From Aphis gossypii (taxonomy: Eukaryota; Arthropoda; Insecta; Hemiptera; Aphididae), in contig NC_065530.1 of assembly GCF_020184175.1 (NCBI RefSeq), positions 29,861,260 to 29,925,259 of the forward strand: 64,000 nt of DNA, given 5' to 3'. The first letter of the stretch is position 1, and each line of letters starts with the position of its first letter. Below are positions 1 to 14,039 of the stretch, piece by piece. Made by a program: the position numbers and the translations under genes. The notes under the pieces are model-generated. The model was not told the DNA's origin and made no database searches. It saw only the letters and a program-made list of their open reading frames with translations.

Positions 1-2339
1 CACACACATGCATGCAGTAACAAATATGTTTTTTATCCTACAAATCGTTTTGCTATTGATTTTTCTTCCGATTTCCGCCAAATACATATATAATAATAAT
101 AATAAAAAATAATAATAATACCATTCTTGACGCGTATCTCTCTTTCCCCATATCCGCGCGCAAACGTTTGTGACCGTGTGACTATAGGCTTAGGGACAGC
201 GCCTAATTCTTTTCGATCACGTAAACCGATTAGGACGTGTCCGAAGTTATCTAATCGCGATCCTTGTGTACAATAATAATAATAATAATACAAGCCATTA
301 TACCTCACGTATGGTGTAACATTATATTAGTTATATTATTTATTTTTATTATTCATGCGCACCCTAAATTATAATATTATAAAATATGAAATGAGATTTC
401 TTACGTTCATGTTTTTTCTTGTATGTTGTCACCGAGGGTGAAGCTGTAAATTAAGTTATAAGCCCACCGGCATATTAAAATATGTATACGCAAAACGGGC
501 GTGTGCACCTGTGGTCCGTGTTCACACGCACGCACCCCTCGAGTGTCTGTATATTATATACGTATAGATTTCATCTGTATTGCCTATAGAGGAGCCTCGG
601 AAAACAATGACGACGAGGTGAGGCAGAGCGACAGAGAGTCATACCTCAACTTGTTTGCATTATTATGATTTTGTATGTGTGTGATACCTGTATATAATAA
701 GATATTTAAATGTATATTCATCACTATATACAGTATATTATACTCGCACAATATTGAAACTTTTGTGATCGATAACACGCGAGGGTAATGGCTCTCTTGA
801 GTTTACCACTCAAGTTTTCCTTTGATTTTGTTTTTTTAATTCGACCAAGACCGTCGCGCGGAAGACATGAGCGATAATTATTTTTTCTCACACTCACGCC
901 GACGTATTTCTGCAAAGTTGCATGAAGTTTGGTTAAAGCTTCGCTACTTCACTGATCACAGTTATATAATTTCGTGAATTTTGTATACAGTTAGTATCAC
1001 GAATCTTGCTGTATGTGTTCTGAAAAGATAACATATGCACTATCTTATCGTATGTTCCTGAAGTTATACGTTGACCGCGCAAATCTTTATTAGTTATTAC
1101 TAGCCATTGTCAGTACGAGAAATTTAGAATTTCGAATCGTTAACGAATGCGTTTAACGCGTACGGAAGAATATATTTTTATAATACAACCTCTTACAAAA
1201 GAGGCGTCGTATAAAATATAATATACAATAACGATCCGTGTTGTTATAATACATCACGTGTATATAAGTTTATATCATTTGTGATGATAATATGATACTC
1301 GCGAATACCTGTGCACGCCGTGAGATACGTCGACACTTATTCGAGGTCTTACGGAACTCTATATATATAATAAAATATACACACATTGATCGTCAGGCCA
1401 TCATATATGTATATATAATATAATAATATACACATATATGTGTATAGGACTGTTGATTTCGGGTTTTCACTATATTCAGCGCGAATATTAAAATCAATAC
1501 GATGTGCGCAGTTCAGTTTTCTCCCTCGACGTACATATTATTATTGTATACACACGCACATGTATATATCGAATCTTTCCGGGCGAAACGTGCGCCCACC
1601 AATGTTTATTTTTCATCAGACCACGGAAATTCGCAATTACTTTTCCGTATACATATTATCATACCACGCGGCTCTGCATGCTCGGAATTCATTTCGTGCG
1701 GGTTTTTTTTTTACGATCGTTTTAATCGAAAAGTGTTTACATATTATTACTATCATCGTATGTGTGCTATACGTATTTCTAGCTGTATAATAATATTATA
1801 TAGGAGTTTGCGTTCGGCGAAAAGTCACCATCGAATTTCGTCGTACCGTAAATCGCGCAGTTGTTTCGCATGCGGAGCGGTGTTCTTTGAGAATTGTATT
1901 CAGAATAAAAATAAAATATATCATGTGGTTTCGGACGCTACAGCGTACTTGAATGATAATATTAAGATTAACTAAAGTTTGATTAAATTCGCGAATTAAA
2001 AATCTCTTCGTATTTTCTCTGCGACGTGAATATTATAATATTCGAGATGATTATCACAGACCAATGGAAAAACGAACGTCAACATTTAAAAACTAATTAA
2101 TTAATTAATTAATTGATTAATTAATAGTAATTATGCAGTAATTGAGCATAATTGGTCATTACACGTTTATGGTTATGAGACGTAATGTAGACGTTTCTGT
2201 ACGTACAAATAATATATGTTACTTATACGCGTGTTCTGTATAAAATATTATAATATTATACCTAATGTATATGTGTATATAAACGAGAGATACGCCGCCG
2301 TAGTATAATAATAATAATAATAATAATATAAGACGATAA
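1..2339. other. AT-rich non-coding block
   Basis: (AAT)n tracts at 90-121 and 271-291 and a (TTAA)-type palindromic run at about 2,094-2,124. No accepted gene: frames at 1,440-1,975 overlap in three phases and are rich in Tyr/Ile/His, as expected of microsatellite translation. Confidence 0.5.
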
Positions 2340-3340
2340 ACGAACGGGTGGTCTTATACGTAGTTTGGTGCGGAACAAAATTGCACCGGTGTATAGGCGA
2401 TAAATTATTTCCGGTCGGAGGGCCGGATATCGGGTAAACCCTCGATCCGGCGTATAAAATCCGACGAGGAATTTCAGAAAACGCCATGGAAATTTATCGA
2501 CGACCAGGACGAGCCCCAATACACCGGTTACACATATACACGCGTGATATAATATAAGACGAAGGCAACGGGATAAATTCGATTTGCAGTGGATATGGAC
2601 GAAGTATAGATGCCTATACCTATCTACGCATTGGACGTATACGGGTCGCCTTAGAATTATAATAATACAACAATGATGATAATAATAATAATAACAGCAA
2701 TAGGTGCGGCGGTAAAGTTTCGCGGGTTTCAGGTGTACGCGCTGGCGCTCTGGCGTTACGGTACACACTGGCGAACCGGAGAGGCCGGGCAGACGAAAAG
2801 CGCAAGTGCGGCGGCGCACACGCCCCCGGCTGCGCCGTCAATTATTTCCCATTTTTTCGTTATCGCGTCGTATTGTCTCTCTATAGCTGTTCGCCCTCAT
2901 GTATACCACCCCACAGCCGCCGCCACAGCCAAACTACCCCACACGACTCGTTCGCTGCCGCGCGTCGGACAACAATTATTACGAAGCTTGCGCGTAACAA
3001 CCACCTCCACCCCTTTTCTCGTTCGGGACCTCTCGTCGTCTTCCTTCTTTCTTTCGTATTCTTTATTGTTCTCTCGTCTTCTTTCTTTTTCGTTTCGTGT
3101 CGCGCGCAACGTGAATAATAATTACGATTCGCCACCCCTTCCAGCGCTCGTCCACCCCCCCCCCTACTATGGGCCAAAAAAAAGAACTGCTCGTCCGAGT
3201 CCGCGGGGTGTAATGATTATAAACGCTAGGGCGCTTGCGCATATCTATATATATATACACGTAGATATACAGAAGGTTCGTCTTCATCGACGTGGGGGCG
3301 CAGATGTGCAGTGGGGCCATAGGTATATATTATACGAAAG
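2340..3340. promoter_or_regulatory. GC/CpG-richer island
   Basis: CpG-rich stretch between AT-rich flanks, containing GCGGCGGCGCACACGCCC near 2,808. It is open on both strands over several hundred bases, including a 285-codon plus frame whose translation starts as poly-Ile from (AAT)n and has no recognisable domain. A promoter, enhancer or untranslated exon is likelier than a protein. Confidence 0.3.
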
Positions 3341-5360
3341 AAACGACAAGGGTGGGGCCTATACTCGCGTATTACGGTATAATATAAAGTATAAAAAGCA
3401 GCCCCCGGTGTACATAATGATTGGGAATAATTTTAATTTCATCGATAGCCCGCGACGAAAAAGTTTTATATCCGTTTTCACCGCGACCTCCGCAGAAAAA
3501 AAAAAACTTCTCGACGATATAATATTATAATATATTTTATAACTATAGGCGTTTTCTCTCCCGCTCTGTACATTTCCACTATAAAATATATACCTAGTCG
3601 TTTACGTACATTGTGTGAGTTATTGCGCACGCCCATTATCTACGCGTACAATAAATTCCGTAATAAACCGCATAGGCCTAAGTAATAATTATATGAATAT
3701 ATATAGAGAGAGATTGGTGGATTTCGGTTCCGTTAATAATTCATTTATATTTAGCACTGCCGATGTTGATAAGAGTAACAAAAAAACGATTTCGAATCGA
3801 TTATTTGCACGACACGCAATTATATACCTATTATATTATCGATGTTTAAGACCGCCACCGCTCCCGTAATAGCGACTTCCGATAGACCACCGGGTGCGGC
3901 GCTGCGTGTAAAAGTCGCTTATTAATATTATTACTTTATTAATTAAAAAATATTATAATAATAAAATTAATGACCATACCTACTGTCTTTAATAAAATAC
4001 CGTAAACACCCAAAGAAAGGTATTGAAAAAATTGTAGTCAGCATTGTTTCTTAGATTTCTGGTCAATTTTTGTAATTCTATTTTAACAATATTTACTAGT
4101 ATAATTAATAATTTAAATAACACCAACGAAACTTGATAGATTTGTTTTAAATATTATTGATTATGCGGCACGTTTTCGAAGACGCATAAGGTATCGTATG
4201 AATTTCAGATTTACATACAAATTAAAACATTTTATGATTATAGATGAGAAAATTTGTATACTCTCATCAGTCCTCTGAAATAATTTAATAGTTTGAATTA
4301 TTATTTTAGAATATGCTTTATGTAATTGGACGGTGTCAGGAAAGTACTATTTTACAACACTTACATTTTATGCTTGTAAATGTAGTTTTAATTTACCAAG
4401 TCATGTGCATTTCATTAATTGTTGCCAGCGTTTTATGATTTCTAAGTTAAACTATAAAATTAATGCAATATTATAGGTACTTCTATATAGTATTTTATCA
4501 TAATAGGAAATTCTCAACAGTAGTTTTATATACTTGAATGTATAGTGTATACGTACGACACGATCGCAGTGAGTTTTAAAATAGAATAATATAGTAATTT
4601 GATTTAAGTATAAACCAACTGAATGCAAATTAATTTCTTTAAGGTATATAACATTATAATATCAAGTCATAGAGCACGTGAGCTTTTAAAGTGAATATAA
4701 TATAGTTATTTATGCATCACGCAAGTGAATTTAAGCAATTTTAGTAACATCCATACGGCACTATACCGCCATACACCATTATTAAACTATATAGCAATGT
4801 CTAAAGGTTCAGAATTTATTAATGTTGCGTGAATATGAATACTGCATGCATATAGGTACACGATAAATATATGTATATAAATAAATATGGCCGGTATAGC
4901 TGGTAATACAATTACGATGTATCTATTTTGTAGAAATGCGTTTAAATGAGCCGAGTCGATTAACTTGTCGTAACGTAATACTCGTTAAGACGATAACTCA
5001 CTCACGCTAAAAACAAAGTGCGTTTTATTTTAAATAAGTATATTATAAAAAATTAAACGAATATAATAGAAAACGACATTATGATTATTGTTTCACTCTA
5101 ATTTAATATTATGTAAAAATATAGCGACATATCTATGTACGGATGTTTATAATACGTACATTTTGAATACGAATATTTTGTATGCATTTCTACGATATAA
5201 AACATTTTAAAATATTGGACAAAAATCGGTCAAATCATCCGCCAAAACAACAAAATAGCACGTCAAGTTTATATTGTCATCGACGATTTTATATTTATTC
5301 AGTTACAATACGCGCGATTAGGGATTTCTGGTGTAGCAGTTATGAAACAAAATGTGGCCG

Positions 5361-5375
5361 GCAAGTGGCGCCACC
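5361..5375. promoter_or_regulatory. CTCF-like palindromic motif
   Basis: GCAAGTGGCGCCACC contains the palindrome GTGGCGCCAC with a partial fit to a CTCF core. It lies just upstream of the TATA/initiator candidate at 5,392-5,415. Confidence 0.2.
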
Positions 5376-5391
5376 AACCGGATGCTACTGG

Positions 5392-6016
5392 TATATAAAT
5401 ATCGGCTCGTTCAGTGCGAATAAACGAAATGGGTCTGAAAGGAGAAACGGAAAGGACAAAGGAACTCGACAATTTGCCCCTCGCAGTATAGTATATTGCT
5501 ACTGATGCTGGCGCTGGTCTCTCACCCCTTTGACGAAATAATAATAGTTGGCGTAGATTTTCTTCGGTTTTTCTTCCGAGTGTATATAATATACGCATTG
5601 TATATTTATATACACTTTATCCGCCCACCCAGTGCAGTATATTATATACATATATACAAATATATAGTACATAGTTTAATTAAACCGAACCCGTCTATTG
5701 TGTAAAACCGGAAGAGGACCCATTATAATAATATACGGACGGGCAAGTCTTTTTTTAAAGAAGAAAAAAAAATCAAAAAGAATAATAAAAAGAATGAATT
5801 ATCGAAAAGAAGAAAAAGTTAAATATTCTTATGGGGTCGTGGTTTTCGCTGGACGAGTTGGATGGGGAGTGGGCGATGTTCGGCGAAACGAAAAATTGCA
5901 TGGTCCGCTGGCGGTAAAGAATCGTACTGTATTTTCTTTTACGCAAATTGCGAAATGTATGAAAACACGGCGAATTAACTCCGTTTTTTCCCTTCATCGA
6001 CTTATAGTTCCCAGGG
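5392..6016 (+). promoter_or_regulatory. Candidate promoter and first exon
   Basis: TATATAAAT (5,392-5,400) is followed by an arthropod-type initiator TTCAGTG (A at 5,413). The spacing of about 20 bases is shorter than the usual 30. Downstream, CCCAGG at 6,010-6,015 abuts GTAAGC, a fair splice donor. A frame before it ends TQIAKCMKTRRINSV then FSLHRLIVPR, which I do not recognise. This is suggestive only. Confidence 0.2.
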
Positions 6017-8971
6017 TAAGCATTCCGAGTTAGTGAGCGACATTTATATTGTATATTATTTATAAAGTTTTTTATTTCGGTTACCTAGCTATAACATTAT
6101 CAACATATTATACATTTATTCTTCAAATCAGTGTAGCAATGTACATTTTAAAACTATTCAGCCCAACAAAATGGACTAAATATACAATTTTCCTGTGGTG
6201 GTTTAGTTGAAAATATCGACCAATAGCAATCAAATACTATAATAGTTTTATTTTCTCGGTTCTTTTAATATTCAATCCATAATTGTATGTATAAGTAATG
6301 TAATATATTTTTATTATGTATGCATTTTTGTTTACGAAAAAAGTTACCGTTGCTATATTACGCATTGGCGGTTAATGTTTAAAAATAATCCTCAGTTTTT
6401 GGAAGTACGAAACTAACCGGAAATAATAGTGTTTGCCATATATATATATAATAGGTTTAATGTATATTATACCTACAGACGAGTGTGGTTTGAAAAAAAA
6501 TGGGTTGAAATATTATTTCCGGCGAACTTTTCAAGTGGTGTGTTTCCAAATACTCACCTATGTCAACATCTAAAGGCACAATAACCGATTGTAAGGGTCA
6601 AAAGGTAGCCGATAAGTAGGCTAGAATAAAATACTTGCCGAGTGTTCGATTGTTTTCGGGTGAAAATCAAAATGTGTTGATTTACAAAATAATCCGCATA
6701 CATAATAATAATATTATAATCCAATAAATATTATTTGTTATGAAACATATAAAATTAAATTCTAAGTTTAAACGATAAAAATTAGTAATGAAACATCACC
6801 ATCTAGATAGGCACACATGATAAACTATATTAGATAACTAAATACAATTTTAAAAAGGGTTGTACACATAACTATAATTTTAACTGTAGTCATAAATGGC
6901 ATCATAAATTTGGCATATTTTGAGACTATCCAATGCAATAAAAATATTATTAAAACGTAATTTTAAATATCATTATTCATTATAAATTATACTACTGTCT
7001 TTTATTTTTTTTTTATAAGAAAATTATTATTTTTTTTTCAGCACGAGACAATTACATACTTATGGCGTTGTTACAAATAAAAACTCATACAGTGGTTGGT
7101 GAACTGGCAAGTCGTCATCAATTGAATACAATATATACTAGTAAGAGGAGATATTCGATTAAAGTCAACACCCGAAGAATATATTATTAATACTGTTTTT
7201 TCTAAAAAAATATGAAATGTTATTCTATACACCACGAATCTTCAGTCGTATACTATTTCTATGATGATATAAAGGAAAATTAAAATATAGTACTATAACA
7301 TATAATTAAGACAATGGTTATTATGCTTATAGAATTTATCAAATGAAAATATGTAGAATTTTGGTGTACCTACATAAAATCAGTACCCTACCATTGTAGA
7401 ATCATTGAATCATTATTCAACGTGTGTAAAGTTCCCCATTCCCCGCCATTTGTTATTTGATATATTTTTTCCAAGAGGGTGGGCGACAACTTTATTGACA
7501 TTAGAGTTTATAAGAAATTTATTTGGTCACTTGAATAATTATTTGAATTTTTTCAAGTTTATCGAATGGTTGCGATAAACATATATATACATAATGTATT
7601 GCTTACATTTAGATGGAATTAATTAATAAGGTTTAAAGTTGTGATTAGTCAAACACGGTTTCAATGTAAAATATTTTGTGTTTAGTGAATTCTCAAGAGC
7701 GAAATTGCGTAACTATTACAAAAATAAATTTTAACTTCTCATCCCTAAATCGTTTTTATATAAAATATGTTGAATGCGTCGATCGGAAAAGAGTATAGTT
7801 CCCTGCAGTCGGTTTATGAAATTCTATAACTGCAGATTTTGGAGACACAATGTCTTACTGTATCATTCAATAGCAGACGATGGATTGTACACAATAATAG
7901 TGTGTCTCGAAATTAATGGTATTTTATCTATCAATCTCTGCAGGGTACATTGCCACAGTATTTTATATATAAAATTATATTTATTATTATACTCGACCCG
8001 GCCAATACATCTGTATATAATGGCGGTGGTCTTAATGGACTTAACGAACGACGGGTGTAAAAATATATATTAAATTTCGTATATAAAAAATACTAATAAA
8101 AAACCACGGCGACGATACGACTGGCAAACAATAATTAATACTGTTGACTCGCAGCGTCCGCGACGCACTAAAATATAATCGGACAAATACTAGAGGTTAT
8201 AAAACTAAAAAAAAACTATCGCGCCCGGGCGACTATAGGTACTACAATATAATGTTTGGTGGTCGTCTTCCGGGAAAACAGTGCCTTTTCTCGGTGATAC
8301 ACTTAGTGATATAGTGAGCCCGAGTGTGGTGATGGTGGGGGAGGGGGGGGGGTCAAGGTAAAGGTGTAAAAAGAAGAAAATAATAATAATATATATCGTG
8401 CTCCCCGCACACGTGAGGCGTGTGTCCCAACTCCCAACCTCTAGCGGCGCAGTGTGGACGTGTGCACGATGAAGAGTGTTTGGTGCTGGCTGCAGGGCGA
8501 GGGGGCTCGTTCGTTGTTTTTCTTATATATTTTATTTTTTTCAATATTTTTATGCTATCGCATTGTTGTGTGCGTGTGCGCGTTATTATATGCGCGTTGG
8601 CGCACGCGCTCCAGTCGCGCACGGTATTCGATCCACGTATATAATATTTTCCTCCGCCGCCGCGCGTCCTGCAAATCCCGCGTATGCGCTTCGGACGAGC
8701 GGAGAAATATAATAATATCATATAAAATATATATATATGTGTGTGTGTGTAGATGGTATAGACGAAGGGCGGGCAAAAGCGAGTGGTGCGGTAGAAGGAC
8801 GAGAGAGAGAGAGAGAGAGAGCGAGAAAAAGGAGAAGAAATTAAATTATATCAACGGGTTTGTCTCGCACACATCGCGCGCGCGGCCATATAGTCGTCCG
8901 CCTCCACCGCCGCCGCCGCGCTCTCGTCCCCCTTGGGAAAACGTACGAGAAATGAACGCTCGAGCGTTATA

Positions 8972-8973
<2 letters not shown>

Positions 8974-9007
<34 letters not shown>
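8974..9007 (+). repeat. (AAT)n microsatellite
   Basis: About eleven copies of a trinucleotide, the longest pure AAT tract in this part. Confidence 0.85.
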
Positions 9008-9008
<1 letters not shown>

Positions 9009-9323
9009 GACGTGTAGTGGTAGTGTCGGTGGTGGTGGTCGGTCGGAGAAGAACAGACACATATATAATATACATGTGTGTACGTGCACACAGACGCGCG
9101 CGCTCTCGCGCTTACGGTCGGCCATGTTGGATTAGGTTTCACCGTGACCCATGAATATGCGACTGACTATCCGTATTACATGTTATCTGTTGTCCGCCGC
9201 CCGTTAAGTTTACCTATACACCACACACGCGCACACGCGACTCGGAAATCGCGCGAGAGACGCGAGAGTCGCGAGCCGAAAGGGTCCGTGCGCGTTTTTC
9301 TTTTTCCTCTTCTCTTCTATCCG

Positions 9324-9368
9324 ATAATAATAATAATAATGCGTATTATTATTATTATTATTATTATT
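9324..9368. repeat. Facing (AAT)n and (ATT)n tracts
   Basis: (AAT) units up to 9,340, then GCGT, then (ATT) units to 9,368. The two tracts are complementary and can form a perfect hairpin. Confidence 0.8.
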
Positions 9369-9430
9369 GTACCCTACGGTAAAGCCGTCCATATAAATCT
9401 TCGTGTTCGTGTGCGCAGACCTTCCAAAAA

Positions 9431-12400
9431 TAAAAAACCTATTTCAAAAATAAACGAAGACGCGCACCAAATTAAAGTGATTAAAACAATTACTTAGGGA
9501 CAAATGGATATAAATTATAAAACGAGAGAATAAAATATAATGTAATAAAATTAATGTACCTATATATATTAGATTTATATGCAATGAATTTCGGTTGAAT
9601 AGCGCTTAAAACGATAACGATGAATTATATAGTTGCACGAGTGTTTATTAGCCTAACAATATAATATATTATATTATAATAGGTATTATAGCACAATCGC
9701 CGTAAACGATACGTCATTCGTGTGAAGACGAGTGTCATCGTATTAATTATTTAACCGAAACGAACATTGTCCAATTTGTAGATGTGTTGTTGTCGGACAC
9801 CAATAATAAACGAAAAGCCGGAAGTATAAGAATGACGAAGCGGGAGTGGCGTTGCATCCTTCTGTCATCGAAATCTGATAACAGATTTTAACGGTGAACG
9901 GAACTACGACATAACTCTTCCTATGCATTTAAACAACTGCCTAGCGTGACAACGATTTAATAGTCAAATAATAAACAAAAAATATATTATATTTATATAA
10001 TATAATATATTTTAATTACTTATTTTCATTTCGTTTCTACTTTTATTATCGTCTAACCGTCGAGTATAGTTTAATGGAATGATAACGTGTCGATTTTGTT
10101 TGGTAGGCGTGTTATATTATACTTGAAAATATTGTATTGAAAAATATACAAAAATGTTGCATAGAAGTCGTGTGGGTAAACCGTTAAAAACCCAATCATT
10201 ATTGTATTGAATTAAGTACTCCATATTATTTTATTTTGTATAATCCTATCAATTATAGTGAAATCATAGTGGTTCTCTAATTCTCAGTGTAAGTTAATAC
10301 TGTCATATGAAGTTTTAAATCAGAAATTAATTAGTAACCATATGTGTTGCACATTTATATACATAAGTACATTTTCAATTTTTTTTTTATTTATTTAATA
10401 TATTTATTTAGCTTGAATTAGACGTTAGGAATTAATATTTCGTAATAATACTTACAATAATATATGTTATGATTAAATTTGTAATTATAAAATACTTAAA
10501 GAATATTTTACATTAATTAGTAGATAACGTAATTAATTTAAATATATGATTTAGATTTAAAACGATAGTACGTTAGAAAAGTGATATGATGTCTAAAAAG
10601 TAAAAATATAAAAAAACAAAACTAAAAGTATATTAATTACATAAAATAAAATAATAGGTATGTTATATATGTGAATAAACAAAAACTATTATTTTATTAA
10701 AAATAAAGCTTAATATACTACATTCAATAGTGTTGTATATTTATTATGTCTATAAACAGTTTGATAAAGCCTATCGATGGGTTGAATTATTTCTTTATAT
10801 TATTTGTTGTTTTATATGTTTTGTATACTACATTCGTAAACTATAATATATTATTATGAAATGTTTTGACAAAAAATATAAACTTATAAAATATTATAGT
10901 TTATTTTACTTCAATATGATTTATCAAACTGATTTAACATAATATATATTATAAACTATTGGGTAAATACCTATAGTTTAAGATTGTTTAGACTTGTTTT
11001 TTTTTAGCGTATTGATAAGTATATAAATGTGAGGACATTTGGTCATCTAAAATATAATATGTATTTTTAAAAATTTAACTGTATAGTGTAATTTTTACCA
11101 GCATTTTTTAATTTATTTAATTTATAAATTGTGGCTTTATTTATTCAATAGTGTTTTTTTTCGAGTTTAAAACATGACTAATACGTTTTTATATTATGGT
11201 TATCAATATATTTTTATGTTAAATGATATTCTACGGTACCCTTGCAAAAATAGTGCAGCTCCAGCTCCCCAGAGCACCACTGCACACACATAAGATGTCA
11301 CTGGTGTAGGGTATTATTTATTAAGGGCTAATGATTATTTTAAACTTATTAAAAATTGTCAAATATTATAAATATCAATTAATTATTTCAAATTCAATAG
11401 GAATAACTCGAAATATTTCATCACATTCGATTTTGTTTTTTTTTTATATTCATTATAATGTTTTATTAATAATAAATTAATAAATAAATTAAAACTATTA
11501 TCATTAATTATTCTTATACATCAAATTATTTCAAAACATGAAATTATATTTTCAATTGTATAACTTATAAATTTGTTATTATCTTTATTTTATTTGTTTG
11601 GTATAATAAACTAAAATATTAATTATTAATTTTTATAGTTAAAACATAATTTGAATACGTGAAATAAATTATATTTAAGATTTAAAATGTCATAACTCAT
11701 AACTTATATACTATCAGTATATAGGTATTATTTCATTTGTATATAGCTTGAAACTATGATAGTAATAAAAATTAAAAAACTATAAAAGTGAAAAAGTTAC
11801 GTGATGTAGGGATACATTTTGAACGTTTGATTTTTATTAAACAGTGGTAGGTAGTATCCTAATTTTATGAATTCCAATTATTATTTTTTACTCTTATTTG
11901 TATCCAGTCGTTTAAGTTATTTAGCCTAATTTTTGGTATGTAAATGATTGTCTATATAAATATATGATATTGCGTCCAAATGGTCGGGTTCAGATAGCCA
12001 CCTCGTCCATTCATCACTTTTTTGGAATACTCATTACATTATATTATATTGAATAGATATACAATACATAAACGTCAAACAATTTCTTTTAATATACCAA
12101 CGTATAATTGTATATTCATATATGACGTCAACTAATCATATTATACTGTTTTGATAAATTTATTCACACACACACACACCGATGTTCGTTTTTGTCATCG
12201 ACGGAATATAATATTATAAAGAATAAAACAACGTTAATGTCCTGTACACGCCATCGTATACGTATATATTATGTACAGGTATACGCACGGTTATTATGTA
12301 CCTATATTGCGAACTACACACAGTACATTGTCACCAAGACAACGCGTGTATATTATTTTTATTATGTACATTGTACACATACACACACACACACACACAT

Positions 12401-14039
12401 ATATATTATTATTATATAATATAAACATTAATACCCAGGGTACTTAGCTCCCCGCCAAAGTCCTTTTCGACAACCCGCGCGATAATAACACGGTCCTTGT
12501 AATGTTTTCTCATTTTTTTTTTCTTTTTCACTCGACCGAATATTATTATTACGTCCTGTATATTAAATTGTACGTTATTTTTTGACGTGTCTCGAAAACT
12601 TTCATTAAGCGTATTGCGGCGCAGGACGATACATAATAAACCGCGTCGCATTATAACATAATATGTATATTACGAGAACCCGGCTCATATAAAGCTGATG
12701 AACAAACAAAATAATAGTATTAGTATTTTTTTTTCTTTTTGCGCGGTGAAACTCCAATATTCTTTTAACACGAGTACCTATATATGTGTGTGTGCGCTCG
12801 TGCGTGTGTGTGTGTGTGTGTGCTGTTATAACACACACGGGCTTAACACGCGTACACATAATAATAATATACTGAAGTTCTTATCGAGTGCCGTCGTTCG
12901 TTTTAAATTGTGCAAATATAATAATGTGTACGCTTTTTACGGTTTTCGATTATGCACTCCTCGAAAAGAAAAAAAAATCCGCCACCACAAACGACCGCAT
13001 ACGAATCGCTTTTTATATTAGCGGCGGAATATATTAATGTATTATTCGACGCTGCTAAATAATCGATCGCGAATTCGTTTTCAAGTGTACATTATAATAA
13101 TATAAGTGCATCAAAACATAATCGTACGTAGTTAATTAAAATAATAATAATACCTATTACAAAAGGCAGTAACCGATATTGGATGCTGCAGTGTAAACGA
13201 GCGCAGATTGAAGAAGAAGAATAAAATGATTTCTCTAAACCGCAATAAGCTGGATTATGGCCAATGTTACAACAATATAACAATATTTGACGCTTTCGCT
13301 TCTCTGCCCCTCCTCCCAAAAGTATTTATTTTAATACATCAATGTCTATAAATACACCTATTATAAACAGTTTTTCAAAAAAATGTTTAAATCAAAACGA
13401 AAATATAACACATGTAGACTCTAGTAACCAATAATAAGATACGAAATTATAATCGTATTCGGTAGTTTATAACTGTAATGAAAATATAACTAAATAATTC
13501 TTTTTTTAAAGTATCTTAAAAAGTATTTTTAATTTTAGAAAATCGATGTATCAACTCTTTCCAATTTTTATCTTTGACAAAATCAATTTGATTTTTTTTC
13601 ATGAGTTATTCTGATCTCAAAAAAAAATTTTACACGTTTTATTAAGACAAAAACGATCTTTCATCAATTGTATTTGATGAAGGTAGAATAAAAATAATTT
13701 TTAAAACTATTTCGTTGTTAGGCAATGATGATTCTAAATACGATGTAATGAGTGTTTCGTGAAATGAAGCGAATAATAATTTGTCTTCTGATGGAAAATG
13801 TTTAACTATGCTTTTAAATTGTATTAATATTTCTTAAAATCCGGTTTTTAAATTTAAATTATATTACGAAATAAAAAGGTGCTTATTAAAATAATTTGAT
13901 ATCATGATTTCTATTTATAAATTGTTTTTAAAAATATCATAATTATTAAACTAAAAGAACCGATTATTTATATATAATTATAATGACGTGTATAATTTAA
14001 TTTGATTAGTAATGGTTTTAAGCTCTTAACATTTTGTCA
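9431..14039. other. AT-rich non-coding block
   Basis: No supported gene. (CA)n at 12,374-12,399 and (GT)n at 12,801-12,822. A GC-rich pocket (GCAGCTCCAGCTCCCCAGAG) near 11,258-11,277 in very AT-rich surroundings may be the edge of an old insertion. Confidence 0.4.
12374..12399 (+). repeat. (CA)n microsatellite
   Basis: CA repeat interrupted near its start and followed by AT units. Confidence 0.8.

Larger units (their letters stand above)
3341..8139. other. Mostly AT-rich non-coding block
   Basis: Contains the promoter/exon candidate at 5.4-6.0 kb. Otherwise AT-rich with no supported gene. A possible minus-strand donor (AGGTGAGT) lies at 6,551-6,558 without a convincing exon. Confidence 0.4.
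8140..9430. promoter_or_regulatory. GC/CpG-richer island with microsatellites
   Basis: GC-rich DNA interspersed with (TA)(GT)n at 8,727-8,750, (GA)n at 8,800-8,820, (AAT)n at 8,974-9,007 and an (AAT)n/(ATT)n hairpin at 9,324-9,368. CCGCC-type runs lie at about 8,900-8,925. The frames are low-complexity and not believed. Confidence 0.35.

Noticed and set aside
2673..3530. 285-codon plus-strand frame
   Set aside because: It begins as poly-Ile from an (AAT)n repeat, crosses a CpG-rich island open on both strands, and shows no domain, so it is likely a chance frame.
4310..4473. Cys-rich open frame after an acceptor-like TTATTTTAG
   Set aside because: Open frames of this length are expected many times by chance in 64 kb of such DNA, and nothing else supports it.
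8846..9142. Overlapping frames rich in Tyr, Ile and Arg on both strands
   Set aside because: They are translations of (AAT)n and CCG-type repeats in opposing frames.
11250..11290. GC-rich pocket ending CCACTG as a hAT transposon end
   Set aside because: No matching opposite terminus or 8-bp duplication could be found nearby.
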